Below, one piece after another: positions 1 to 8,800 of a stretch of 64,000 nucleotides of DNA (position 1 is its first letter; each line of letters begins with the position of its first letter). The notes under the pieces were generated by a model that was not told the origin of the DNA, made no database searches, and saw only the letters and a list, made by a program, of their open reading frames with translations. The position numbers and the translations under genes were made by a program. This DNA is from an uncultured Flavobacteriales bacterium (lineage in GTDB: Bacteria > Bacteroidota > Bacteroidia > Flavobacteriales > Crocinitomicaceae): the NCBI GenBank assembly GCA_946482515.1, contig CAMLRS010000007.1, positions 1-64,000 on the forward strand, written 5' to 3'.

Positions 1-2
1 CG

Positions 3-1160
3 AACCCGGGAACGGCGATGATCGTTGATTTCTCCCTCTACGAGAACGCCCGCAGCATCTACGGCCTGGAGATCGGTACGATCAACTACGATGCTGTAGC
101 CCTGATGAAAGCCGATTATTACCCGTTCGGGATGACCATGCCGGGACGATCACAGACACCAAACAATTACCGCTATGCCTACAACGGTATGGAGCAGGAC
201 CAGGAGCTGAAAGGGCAGGGGAATAGCTATACCACGGAGTTCAGGCAGTACGATCCGCGATTAGGACGATGGTTATCGCTCGATCCGTTGATGGCAAAAT
301 ATCCAAATATGTCCCCATACTGTGCACTCAACAATAACCCAATCATTTTTACAGATGTGAGTGGAGACGAACCAAATGTAGCTCAAGCAACTACAGTTAC
401 AGCTTGGATTCAACATATGCAAGACAACAAATTAGTTACCATTGCCGATATTTACAATTATGTAAAAGCAAATTCCACGACTGTTCCAAGATATATCTAC
501 ACTGAAGATAGAGGATGGATTGATATGAATCATGTGATGTGTGTTTTACAACAAGGCTATGCTAAAACCATTTTATTAGAGCCTCTTTCAGGTGAGAAAT
601 TTATGAGAGACAATTTCTTCGGAGAAGGGGCAGCAAATAGTTTCTATTCATATGAAGATATGCCATCAAATCTTTTTGGCGATATAATTGACGTAAAAAG
701 AGATGATTGGCAAAGAGAAAATTTTAAAGATTTAGAAGGGGATGATCTTTACAATTTGCTATTAAAAGAGCTAACAGATGCAGGTGCAAATGATCCTAAA
801 ACAGCTCCAAATTATGTTTTAATTCCTGAAAAGGAGGATCGGGAAGTTATCTTGGATGCAAATGGGGATGTAAAGGTACTAACTCCACAAGAAACCAGAA
901 CAGGTAAATATGTGCCTCAAAATTTTTCAACAGAGCCATATGATCTTAAACAGTTTCCAGTAGCTTCAACTAGTATTTCAACGAAGGAACTGATGAAGTT
1001 CAAATCAGAGCCTAAATCGGGTGCTAACCAGAATAAAAATTCTGCGACACCATCAGAGAAGAAGGCTCAAAAATTATTTGATCAAGAATTCAAGTTGAAA
1101 GAAAAATCAGAAGTAGGATGCGCTGCAAAGAAGTATGGGAAAATTTCTAAGACCAAGTAA
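3..1160 (+). CDS. Rhs repeat-associated core protein, C-terminal part with variable tip (5' partial)
   Basis: The reading frame is open to the left edge, so the gene begins outside the window; the ATG at 18 is internal. The first ~110 residues carry the end of an Rhs/YD-repeat core: a YYPFGM segment, then an FRQYDPRLGRW-LSLDPL motif and a SPYCALNNNPI segment, which in this family close the beta-shell just before the toxin tip. The remaining ~270 residues form the variable tip. It contains a WIDMNH segment and a SYEDMPSN segment, which could be a structured effector domain, but I cannot name a toxin family. GC drops sharply near position 295, at the core/tip junction, as is usual when tips are exchanged by recombination. 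The downstream lipoprotein gene is a candidate cognate immunity gene. The family is known for contact-dependent or secreted polymorphic toxins; the activity here is inferred. Confidence 0.85.
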   Translation, partial: NPGTAMIVDFSLYENARSIYGLEIGTINYDAVALMKADYYPFGMTMPGRSQTPNNYRYAYNGMEQDQELKGQGNSYTTEFRQYDPRLGRWLSLDPLMAKYPNMSPYCALNNNPIIFTDVSGDEPNVAQATTVTAWIQHMQDNKLVTIADIYNYVKANSTTVPRYIYTEDRGWIDMNHVMCVLQQGYAKTILLEPLSGEKFMRDNFFGEGAANSFYSYEDMPSNLFGDIIDVKRDDWQRENFKDLEGDDLYNLLLKELTDAGANDPKTAPNYVLIPEKEDREVILDANGDVKVLTPQETRTGKYVPQNFSTEPYDLKQFPVASTSISTKELMKFKSEPKSGANQNKNSATPSEKKAQKLFDQEFKLKEKSEVGCAAKKYGKISKTK

Positions 1161-1238
1161 TAAGTTAAAGGATGAACTCGTAAAATATTCTCAAAACAGT
1201 GGGTTAGAACAAGTATTTTTGATTTAAATAGATTAACT

Positions 1239-1706
1239 ATGAAAACAATTATTTTAATACTAGTGCTATTGTTAGTCGGTTGTTCTGACAATGATCAATT
1301 ACTTCAGGATTTTAAATCCAATAGTGCTGAATACATAGAGGTTGTGGAAGATATAAATGACAATAGGATAGTTTATGCTTCACAATTTAAATCTAAGTTG
1401 GTGGATAGTTCATTTATATTAGATGGTAAAATGATGACCGAACCACTATTTAGTAAATCCTTAATAAGTCAGTTCATTAAGAAAAAGGAGAACATAAAAA
1501 TCACAGTACTTTCCGACTCCAGTATTTGGTTCACAGAAATAGCAAATGATGGCAAATTCACCTCAAAAAATAATGTATTGATATACTCCCATCATAAAAT
1601 AGACCAAATTGATGCGAAGCTAAATAGTCATTACCCCACAGTGGAGTATTTACAACAATTAAAAAAGAAGTGGTTTTTTGCAAAAACGAGATCATCTATT
1701 GATTGA
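1239..1706 (+). CDS. Small lipoprotein, candidate immunity protein of the Rhs tip
   Basis: This 155-aa protein has a hydrophobic N-terminus ending in a lipobox-like LLVGC (Cys15), so it should be a lipidated envelope protein. The body is charged and Lys-rich with no family I recognise. It starts 78 nt after the Rhs stop codon on the same strand and shares the low GC of the Rhs tip, as expected if tip and immunity gene were acquired together. An envelope location would suit protection against an incoming toxin acting in the periplasm or membrane. The immunity role rests only on position and composition. Confidence 0.6.
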   Translation: MKTIILILVLLLVGCSDNDQLLQDFKSNSAEYIEVVEDINDNRIVYASQFKSKLVDSSFILDGKMMTEPLFSKSLISQFIKKKENIKITVLSDSSIWFTEIANDGKFTSKNNVLIYSHHKIDQIDAKLNSHYPTVEYLQQLKKKWFFAKTRSSID

Positions 1707-1710
1707 AATA

Positions 1711-1890
1711 GGTAATGTTCCACCGGTATTGATAACCGTTCGTTGAAACATCAAACTATTGTTTTTCAATGGTTTGATAGAAACTAAACTTCCAAAAGTC
1801 GGTAATGTTCCAACAGTGTTGATAGGTTTCTGTCAAAACATCAAATAATTGTTTTTCAGCAGTTTGATAAAAATTTGATCTCCAAAATAA
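1711..1890 (+). repeat. Two tandem 90-bp repeats with internal hairpins
   Basis: Copies at 1711-1800 and 1801-1890 both begin GGTAATGTTCCA and are roughly 78% identical by eye. Each contains an inverted repeat around a TTTTT loop (ATCAAAC..TTG / CAA..GTTTGAT). The spacing is exactly 90 bp. They lie between two immunity-like genes in the AT-rich Rhs island. Confidence 0.8.
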
Positions 1891-1915
1891 AGGAATGGTA
1901 AACCTCCAGTAGTAG

Positions 1916-1999
1916 AAAGGAGCTGGCGGTGAAGCACTGAATGAAACAATCGGTGGTGGAATGCAAGGAGTAGTTGAAAGACTTGATCAAAATGAATAA
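1916..1999 (+). pseudogene. Orphan tail fragment of an Rhs/toxin-like protein
   Basis: After a TAG at 1913 the frame is open for 27 codons. It encodes a Gly-rich segment (GAGGEALNETIGGGMQG) and a short acidic end, then stops with TAA at 1997-1999. There is no plausible start of its own. It reads like the last codons of a toxin tip, and an immunity-like gene follows at once: its in-frame ATGs lie at 1992 and 2001. This is the arrangement expected of a displaced Rhs tip/immunity cassette whose 5' part has been lost. The identity as a toxin tail is inferred from context. Confidence 0.4.
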
Positions 2000-2354
2000 G
2001 ATGAAAGCAAGTATAAGAACCAAAATCCCCTATTTATTACTAGGGTTATTAGGTATCCTACTGTTAATTTCGTTAATTCGGAATTATTACAATGAGCGGG
2101 CTCTAGAGGGAGAAACAGGTAAGTGTATTGCTATTTTGATTGACATCCGAAGTGGGGAGGGGGTAAGACAAACGGCTACTGGAACGTATAAATATCTTGT
2201 CAATGGACGAAAGTATGAATATGAGGAAAATAGAAATTTCAATGATCTTTCTATAGGGGATACTGTTTTAATTGAATATTCAATTGAAGACCCTTCTGTT
2301 GCTCGAGTAGTAGATAAATACTACATGCAGAAATACAAGAATCTAAAACAGTAA
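1992..2354 (+). CDS. Small membrane-anchored protein, possible immunity protein
   Basis: This is a 120-aa protein with one N-terminal transmembrane segment (about residues 12-32, IPYLLLGLLGILLLISLI). A soluble beta-rich domain follows, with a TGTYKYLVNGRKYEY strand and a GDTVLIEYSIEDPS motif, resembling the DUF3592 style of small membrane proteins. The first in-frame ATG is at 1992 and a second is at 2001; an upstream TTG at 1974 is possible because AAGGAG precedes it, but the spacing is tight. The gene overlaps the end of the toxin-tail fragment, which favours an immunity role. AT-rich like the rest of the island. Confidence 0.6.
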   Translation: MNKMKASIRTKIPYLLLGLLGILLLISLIRNYYNERALEGETGKCIAILIDIRSGEGVRQTATGTYKYLVNGRKYEYEENRNFNDLSIGDTVLIEYSIEDPSVARVVDKYYMQKYKNLKQ

Positions 2355-2365
2355 ACAATTTAAAA

Positions 2366-2467
2366 ATGCTCATCACCTGGCTCATCTTCCTCCTGATTTT
2401 CTTTTACTGGTTGTGGAAACGCAAACCCTTCAAACGGAAAAACACCAATCGCCGAACCAGGTCCTAA
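2366..2467 (+). CDS. Tiny membrane peptide with basic tail
   Basis: A 33-codon frame starts with ATG 11 nt after the previous stop. It encodes one hydrophobic helix (LITWLIFLLIFFYWLW) followed by a strongly basic tail (KRKPFKRKNTNRRTRS). The clean helix-plus-basic-tail layout fits a small type I membrane peptide with an inside-positive tail. No family is recognised and no ribosome-binding site is visible. It could be chance, so the call is tentative. Confidence 0.35.
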   Translation: MLITWLIFLLIFFYWLWKRKPFKRKNTNRRTRS

Positions 2468-2656
2468 CGAGACAACCCCGGACAACCCTTCCAAACCACC
2501 CGTCTTTCCTCAGCCCATCACAAGACAACTCGGGACAGCAGGATATCACGACGTTAAGACATCAAGACTTTAAGAAAACTCTAAGTGAAGACCGAACGAT
2601 TGTCGACCGGAGACCATATTTGCTCTATGTGTCCTATGTGGTGCAAGACCGAAGAC

Positions 2657-4936
2657 TTATCGCTTTTTCTTCCCCTTCGCCGGCTTCCCCTTCGGCCATT
2701 TATCGGATCGCGAGGCCGGTTTTTCGCTGCGACTGGTTTTTCGATCGCGGATGAACGAAGGCAGACGCTCGATGGTTTTGCCGTCTTCATCTAATAACGC
2801 CAGGTCGATCTGCCGTTTGCGCGGGTGTACTTCGGTGATCTTCACTTTGACCGGGTCGCCGAAGCTGTAGGTTTTGCCGGTGTCGCGGCCCTCGATGACC
2901 ATGCGCTTGGCGTCGAAGGTGAAGCGGTCGCCCGGAATTTCCTGGAGCGGAACCATGCCTTCGCAGGCGTTCTCGATCATTTTCACGAAGAGGCCGAATT
3001 CCGCCACGCCGGTCACGATGCCCTCGAACGTTTCACCCACTTTGTCGTGGACGTAAACCACCTGAAAGTACTTGTTTGATTCGCGCTCGGCTTCCACGGC
3101 TTTACGCTCCTGGCGCGAAATGCGCTTGGCGATATCTTCGAGCGTCGAGTTGTATTTGTGGGGTTTCTTTTCGAGCGTGTCGAGCAGGATGCGGTGCACC
3201 ATCAGATCGGCATAACGACGAATAGGCGAGGTGAAGTGCGAGTAAAAATCGAACGCCAAACCGTAGTGGCCGATGTTTTCGATGTCGTAAACGGCCTTCG
3301 CCATGCTGCGGATCGCCATCTGCTGGATGATGCCGTATTCGTTTTTCAGACGGATATCACCCAGCAGTTTGTTGATGCTTTGTGCCGCTTTATCAGGCGT
3401 GGAAAACTCGAGTGTATAGCCGAATTTATCCAAAAATACATTGAATAATGCGATTTTCTCTGGATCCGGCTTGTCGTGGATGCGGTAGATAAACGGAATG
3501 GCGTCGCGGCCTTTTTTAGGCGCACCGATGTACGTCGCCACGCGTCGGTTGGCCAGCAGCATGAATTCCTCGATGAGCTGGTTGGCGTCTTTCGACACCT
3601 TCACCGTTACGCCGATCGGGTCGCCTTTTTCGTTGAGCTGGAACCGCTGTTCCTCCGATTCGATCATGAGCGCTCCTTTGCGCTGACGCTCCTTGCGGAG
3701 CTTCTTCGCGATGGCGTCCATCAGGTGCAGCTCGGCTTTGTACGGCCCTTCGGCGCCTTCGAGGATCACTTGCGCATCTTCGTAGGCAAAACGGTGGTCG
3801 GAATGAATGACGGTCTTGCCGAACCATTCCTTGTACACTTTCGCGTTTTCGTCCATCTCGAACACGGCCGAGAAAGTGAATTTATCTTCGTGCGGACGCA
3901 GCGAACAAACCATATTCGACAGCTGCTCAGGCAGCATCGGGATCACGCGGTCGACGAGGTAAACAGAGTTGGAGCGTTTCAACGCTTCGCGGTCCATGGC
4001 GCTGTTCGGGCGCACGTAATGCCCAACATCGGCGATGTGGACACCGATTTCCCAGTGACCGTTTTCGAGCTTTTGAATGGAAAGCGCGTCGTCGAAATCC
4101 TTGGCGTCGATCGGGTCGATGGTAAACGTCAGAATATCGCGGAAGTCGCGGCGCTTGGCCACTTCTTTCGGGTCGAGCTCCATGGTCACCTGCTCCGCTT
4201 CCGACATCACGTCGTTTTCGAATTCGATGTCGAGACCGTGGCTCACCAGGATGCTGATCATTTCATTATCGTGGAGCGAATTGCCGCCCAGCGTCTGGAT
4301 CACTTCACCGAACGGGTAATCGGCCGACTTGGGCCAGACGTTGATCTTCGCCAGCGCTTTGTCCTTGTTTTTGGCGCCGTTGAGCTTTTCCAGCGGAATG
4401 TGGATCTGAACGCCGGTGCGTGAATTATCGGGAATGAGGTAAGCGAATTTATCGCGCATTTCGATCGTGCCCACAAACTGGCTGCGCTCACGCGAAACGA
4501 TCTCGACAATGCGTCCTTCGTGGCGGCTTCCACCTTTCTTGGTGATCACCACTTTCACCATATCGCCGTGAATGGCCTGACCGATGAGGTGCGGCGGAAT
4601 GAAAATATCGGCATCGGATTTATTGCCTGTAACGACGAATCCGGAGCCGCGCTGCGTCAGCTCGAGCTCGCCTTCAACAGTTTCCTGCTCGTTGGAATAA
4701 CGGTACGTCGCGTGGCCTTCCTGGCGAAGGAATCCTTCGTTGCACAGATCGGAAAGAATGGAAACGACCAGCTTGCGCGATTCAGGGTCCTTGATGTGCA
4801 GCAGGCTGCAAACCTGTTTGTAGTTCAGGAGCGCGTCGTTATGTTGTTGGAAAAGTCGGCGGATGATGTGGAAGAGTCCTTGTTTGAGTTTACGGTCTTT
4901 TTTTTCGCCGGTTCTTTTTGGTTGTTTCTTTCCCAT
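2657..4936 (-). CDS. rnr: Ribonuclease R
   Basis: This 759-aa 3'-5' exoribonuclease of the RNase II/R family degrades structured RNA and helps in rRNA and mRNA quality control in the cytoplasm. In order it shows a basic N-terminus, a winged-helix region (~20-80), cold-shock domains (~90-220), the RNB catalytic domain with DPIDAKDFDDA at 274-284 (metal-binding Asp cluster), the SHFTSPIRRYADL motif, an S1 domain with FEGIVTGVAEFGLFV, and a Lys/Arg-rich tail. Length fits RNase R rather than RNase II. It is transcribed divergently from ferritin. Its leader would contain a 62-nt multi-hairpin element (4977-5038). A CTAAATTA at 5075-5082 (TAATTTAG on the minus strand) is a possible -7 box. Confidence 0.97.
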   Translation of the reverse strand: MGKKQPKRTGEKKDRKLKQGLFHIIRRLFQQHNDALLNYKQVCSLLHIKDPESRKLVVSILSDLCNEGFLRQEGHATYRYSNEQETVEGELELTQRGSGFVVTGNKSDADIFIPPHLIGQAIHGDMVKVVITKKGGSRHEGRIVEIVSRERSQFVGTIEMRDKFAYLIPDNSRTGVQIHIPLEKLNGAKNKDKALAKINVWPKSADYPFGEVIQTLGGNSLHDNEMISILVSHGLDIEFENDVMSEAEQVTMELDPKEVAKRRDFRDILTFTIDPIDAKDFDDALSIQKLENGHWEIGVHIADVGHYVRPNSAMDREALKRSNSVYLVDRVIPMLPEQLSNMVCSLRPHEDKFTFSAVFEMDENAKVYKEWFGKTVIHSDHRFAYEDAQVILEGAEGPYKAELHLMDAIAKKLRKERQRKGALMIESEEQRFQLNEKGDPIGVTVKVSKDANQLIEEFMLLANRRVATYIGAPKKGRDAIPFIYRIHDKPDPEKIALFNVFLDKFGYTLEFSTPDKAAQSINKLLGDIRLKNEYGIIQQMAIRSMAKAVYDIENIGHYGLAFDFYSHFTSPIRRYADLMVHRILLDTLEKKPHKYNSTLEDIAKRISRQERKAVEAERESNKYFQVVYVHDKVGETFEGIVTGVAEFGLFVKMIENACEGMVPLQEIPGDRFTFDAKRMVIEGRDTGKTYSFGDPVKVKITEVHPRKRQIDLALLDEDGKTIERLPSFIRDRKTSRSEKPASRSDKWPKGKPAKGKKKR

Positions 4937-4976
4937 AGGAAATGCTTTAATCGTAGTGTGAAACGTATTCGGTCAT

Positions 4977-5038
4977 GTGGAAATCCCGAAAAGCGGGAGT
5001 TTGTTAGCCCCCGACAACTATCGGGGCCGAATTTCCAC
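4977..5038 (-). other. Structured leader element upstream of rnr
   Basis: An outer stem GTGGAAAT / ATTTCCAC (4977-4984 with 5031-5038) encloses two hairpins: CCCG-aaaa-GCGGG (about 4985-4997) and GCCCCCGA-caacta-TCGGGGC (5007-5027). The layout is a three-way junction. It begins about 40 nt upstream of the rnr start codon and could form in the rnr 5' leader. It might instead be a dispersed repeat; only one copy is in this window. Confidence 0.5.
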
Positions 5039-5126
5039 GGGAATGGGTCGAACCGCTTCTAATTTATACTCGTGCTAAATTACGATTTATTAGGGCTGAG
5101 TACGTTAAACGCAACGACCAGAACCG

Positions 5127-5134
5127 TAACTTTG
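5127..5134 (+). promoter_or_regulatory. Candidate -7 box of the ferritin promoter
   Basis: TAACTTTG matches the Bacteroidota -7 consensus TAnnTTTG exactly. It lies 28 nt before the ferritin ATG, which leaves a short leader. No good TTG -33 box is seen at the expected distance, so the call rests on the -7 box and position. Confidence 0.5.
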
Positions 5135-5162
5135 GGATAGTTTCACATTAAAAAGGCATAAA

Positions 5163-5693
5163 ATGAACAAGCGTATCGAAACAGCATTGAACGACCAGGT
5201 AGAGAAAGAAAGCTCCTCATCACAGTTTTACCTGGCGATGGCTTCCTGGGCGGAAAACAACGGACTGAACGGAACGGCGAAATTTATGTACCAGCAATCC
5301 GACGAGGAGCGGTTCCACATGCTGAAACTCATCAAATTCATCAACGAAAGAGGCGGTGTGGCGATTGTTCCGCAGGTTCCGCAGCCTCCGGCGACATTTG
5401 ATTCCCTCCAGCAGGTATTCGAGCTCTTGCTCGAGCACGAGATCAAGGTATCGGCAAGCATCAACGACCTGGTTGATATCTGCCTGGAAGAAAGAGACCA
5501 CTCCACACACAACTTTGCACAATGGTACGTATCCGAGCAGCTCGAAGAAGAAGCCTCGGCCCGTCATATTCTCGATAAGCTGCGCCTGATCGGCAACGAC
5601 AAAGGCGGCCTCTACCTCTTCGACCGCGACATGGAACAAACGGCAGCACAGGCAGCCACCAACACGGCGAATCAGAAGAAAGAGAAAGCTTAA
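5163..5693 (+). CDS. ftnA: Ferritin
   Basis: This 176-aa non-heme ferritin oxidises Fe(II) and stores iron in a 24-mer cytoplasmic shell. The four-helix bundle is clear and the ferroxidase ligands fall where expected: Glu16, Glu49 and His52 (in DEERFH), Glu93 (in LLLEHEIKV), Gln126 and Glu129 (in SEQLEEEA). Length agrees with bacterial FtnA. The last ~15 residues are an Ala/Gln/Lys-rich tail beyond the bundle. It is transcribed alone, divergently from rnr, with a TAACTTTG box just upstream; a REP-like element follows the stop codon. Confidence 0.96.
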   Translation: MNKRIETALNDQVEKESSSSQFYLAMASWAENNGLNGTAKFMYQQSDEERFHMLKLIKFINERGGVAIVPQVPQPPATFDSLQQVFELLLEHEIKVSASINDLVDICLEERDHSTHNFAQWYVSEQLEEEASARHILDKLRLIGNDKGGLYLFDRDMEQTAAQAATNTANQKKEKA

Positions 5694-5707
5694 TTACCAC
5701 GACGTTT

Positions 5708-5782
5708 CCACCCCTCTGTGTCTCCCCTCAAGGGGAGAGTTTGTCACACCTCCTCCCTTGAGGGAGGATTGAGGAGGGTGGC
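5708..5782. repeat. REP/BIME-like paired hairpin element, full copy
   Basis: The element opens with CCACCCCTC and closes with GAGGAGGGTGGC. Between them lie two perfect hairpins (CTCCCCTCAAGGGGAG at 5722-5737 and TCCTCCCTTGAGGGAGGA at 5751-5768) separated by an AGTTTGTCACAC spacer. The copy at 15657-15732 has the same plan with the spacer reversed (GCGTGACCAACT). It fills the gap between ferritin and the cyclase gene. Confidence 0.8.
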
Positions 5783-5864
5783 CAGCGGCGTGATTTCCGG
5801 TATAAACTTGTAATTCGTAACAAAATACCCCCTGTTACGTAGGAAAATGGTACTTTAGTCCGTT

Positions 5865-8800
5865 ATGATAAACCGGCTGCTTACTATTGGCTTCCTGCTC
5901 CTGTGGGGTCCGCTGTCATTTGGTCAGCTGGCTTATCGTTTCCGCAATTTCACCATCACCGACGGACTTTCCCAAAGCTCTGTTACCTGCATCGTTCAGG
6001 ACAATGTCGGCACGTTGTGGGTCGGCACGCAGGACGGGTTGAACCGTTTCGATGGTCAGCAGTTCGAAGTCTTTACTTCCGACGATACCAAAGGACTCGA
6101 AAGCGGCTACATCCACTGTGCACACAAAGACCGCGACGGTACCCTCTGGTTCGGAACCGCGAACGGTCTCACGGCCTACAACAGCAACACCGAGCAATTC
6201 ATTACCTACCAGGGAAAAGCATCCAATACCGTTTCCATCGAAGCCATGGACGAAGACCAGCACGGAAATATCTGGCTGGCAACATCGACCCAGGGACTGG
6301 CCAAATGGGACCACGCTTCGCGAAAGATGAGCCCGGTGAATTCCACCATTCCCAGCCGGCGCTTCCATTTCCTGAAGCTGCTCGATGATCCGTCGACCGA
6401 TGAAGCCGGTAAAAAACTCCTGATTTCAACCGAAGAACAGGGCGTTTTCATTTACACCATCGGCGATGGCCAGTGGACGAAGATCATCCCGGAAAAAGGA
6501 GCCATTGCCGATTGGGCGGTCAACGACGTGGAACATTTCACCGGCTCGGTTTACCTGCTCAGCACCAACAAAGGCTTGTGGCTCTACAATGCGAGCACCA
6601 ATCACGTGGTACCGTTCCTCCAGGAAATTGAAAAAGAATACGGCATCATCGAGATCGCCGACGTGTGCCTGAAATCTACGGATGAATTCTACGTGGCTAC
6701 GCAGAACAAAGGTTTGCTGACCGTTCGCAAGGAATTCGGGAATTACACCATCCGGCAGAGCACGCAGGATATTTTCCAGAAAAATGCCTTGCTGTTCGAT
6801 GAGATCAACGAGCTGTTCGAAGACGCCAACGGTATGTTGTGGGTTGGTACGCTGCGCGGACTCAGCTGTTTCGATCCGGCCAACCAGGGCTTTTTGGGCA
6901 TAGGCCCGACCCGAAACCTCAAGCAGGGATTGCCATCGGCCAGTGTCTGGGGCTTCGACGAAAACCCGGAAGCCACCCAGCTGTTCATCGCTACCGATGT
7001 TGGTGTTTCCCAGCTCGACCGCAAAACAGGAACCTTCCGCCAGATGGACCTCGACAAGCAGTTTGCCAGCCGCGAATCCAGCGTGCTTTCCGTGCGGTAT
7101 GTCAACGATCACGAGCTGCTCGTAGGCTGTAAAGACGGTTTGTACGTTTTGCAGTATTCCGAAACGAGCTATTCTTTCAAGAAAATCGATTACAAGATCG
7201 CCAACCCGGCCAGCTTCGACAGGGTATACAGCATCCTTCCGTGGAAAAACGGGAAATACCTCCTGGCGACCAGCGGTGGCGTGTTGGTCTACGATCACAA
7301 AACCAAAGCCGTTGCGGCGTATGCTTACGATCCGGCCAAGCCGCGGACCAGCATTGGCGCGGGAATTTGTCGACTGGCATTTAAAGGAACCGACGGCACC
7401 ATTTATTTCGGTCCGAGCACCGGCGGATTGTATGTGCTGAAAGAACTGCCCGACGGCACCATCAGCTTTTCCCCGTTCCGCTATAACGCAGCATTGCTGG
7501 CCGTTACCAAAGATTACATTTCCACGCTTTACCAGAAAAACAATTCCGAATTGTGGATAGGAACCACCGGAACCGGTTTGATCTGCATCAACCTGAAAAA
7601 CGGTCACCTCGAGAACTTTACGCGCAACCAGGGATTGCCCAACAACTTCGTTTACGGGATTCTGCCCGACAACCGCGGCAACCTGTGGCTGAGCACCAAT
7701 AAAGGACTGGCGTGTTTCGATTTGCAGACGCAAACCTGTATCAACTATTCGGAAGTACACGGCCTGCTCAGCAACGAGTTCAACACCGGTGCTTACCTGG
7801 CTTCCCGCACGGGCGAGCTGTTCTTCGGGGGAATCAGCGGTTACAACTTCTTCCAGCCGAAAAAACTCGGCGCGACCGAGAAAGAGCTCGAAGTACGCTT
7901 TACCAAATTCAAGCTCGACGGCAACTGGCTGCATCCCGGCGATCCGGACGCACCGTTCAAAACAACCATTTCCGAAACAGGGAAAATCGAGCTGCCATAC
8001 GATCAGCGCAGCTTCACCCTGCGATTCGTGGCTTCCGATCTCCTGAACCAGGAGCTGCTGGAATACAAATACCGCCTGAAAGGCTCCGACGAAGAAGAAT
8101 TGTTCCTCGGCAACACGAACGAAATCCGCTTCAACTCGCTTTCGCCTGGCTCGTATGTGCTCGAAGTGTTTGTGCGCCGCACCGGCGGTAACTGGTCGCT
8201 GGTTCCGGCTACGATCGAAATCGAGATCGCCTCGCCGTTCTGGTGGAAATGGTGGTTCTGGGCCATCGTGGTGGTCGTTGTCGCGCTGGCAACCTACATC
8301 ATCATCCGTGGCCGTATCGAGCAGGGCAGAAGGGAACAGGTACGCCTCGAAATGAAGATCGCAGACCGGACGCGTGAAATTCGTGCCCAAAGCGCAAAGA
8401 TCGAGCAACAGAACCAGATCATCCAGGAAGAAAAAGAAAAAGTAGAAGAGCAGAAACGCCTGTTGCAGATCGAAAAAGACAAATCGGAAAACCTCCTGCG
8501 CAACATCATCCCGGAAGCGACGGCTGAAGAGCTGAAATCCAAAGGAAGGGCTTCGGCGCGGGCCTACAAGACCGTTTCTGTACTCTTTACCGATTTCGTG
8601 GGCTTTACCAAGATCGCCGAGCACATGAAGCCGACCGAGCTGGTGAACAAACTGGATATTTACTTCCGGAAATTCGACGAGATCATTGTGCGCAACAACC
8701 TCGAGAAGATCAAGACAATCGGTGATGCCTACATGTGTGCCGGCGGTGTGCCCGTACGCAACAACACCAACCCGATCGACAGCGTACTGGCGGCGTTGCA

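Noticed and set aside
2413..2754. 113-codon frame METQTLQTEKHQ...
   Set aside because: Overlaps the rnr 3' end and lacks any family or coding signal; a shorter peptide in another frame (2366-2467) is more plausible.
3476..4423. 315-codon plus-strand frame within rnr
   Set aside because: Antisense to the well-supported RNase R gene; composition is a codon shadow.
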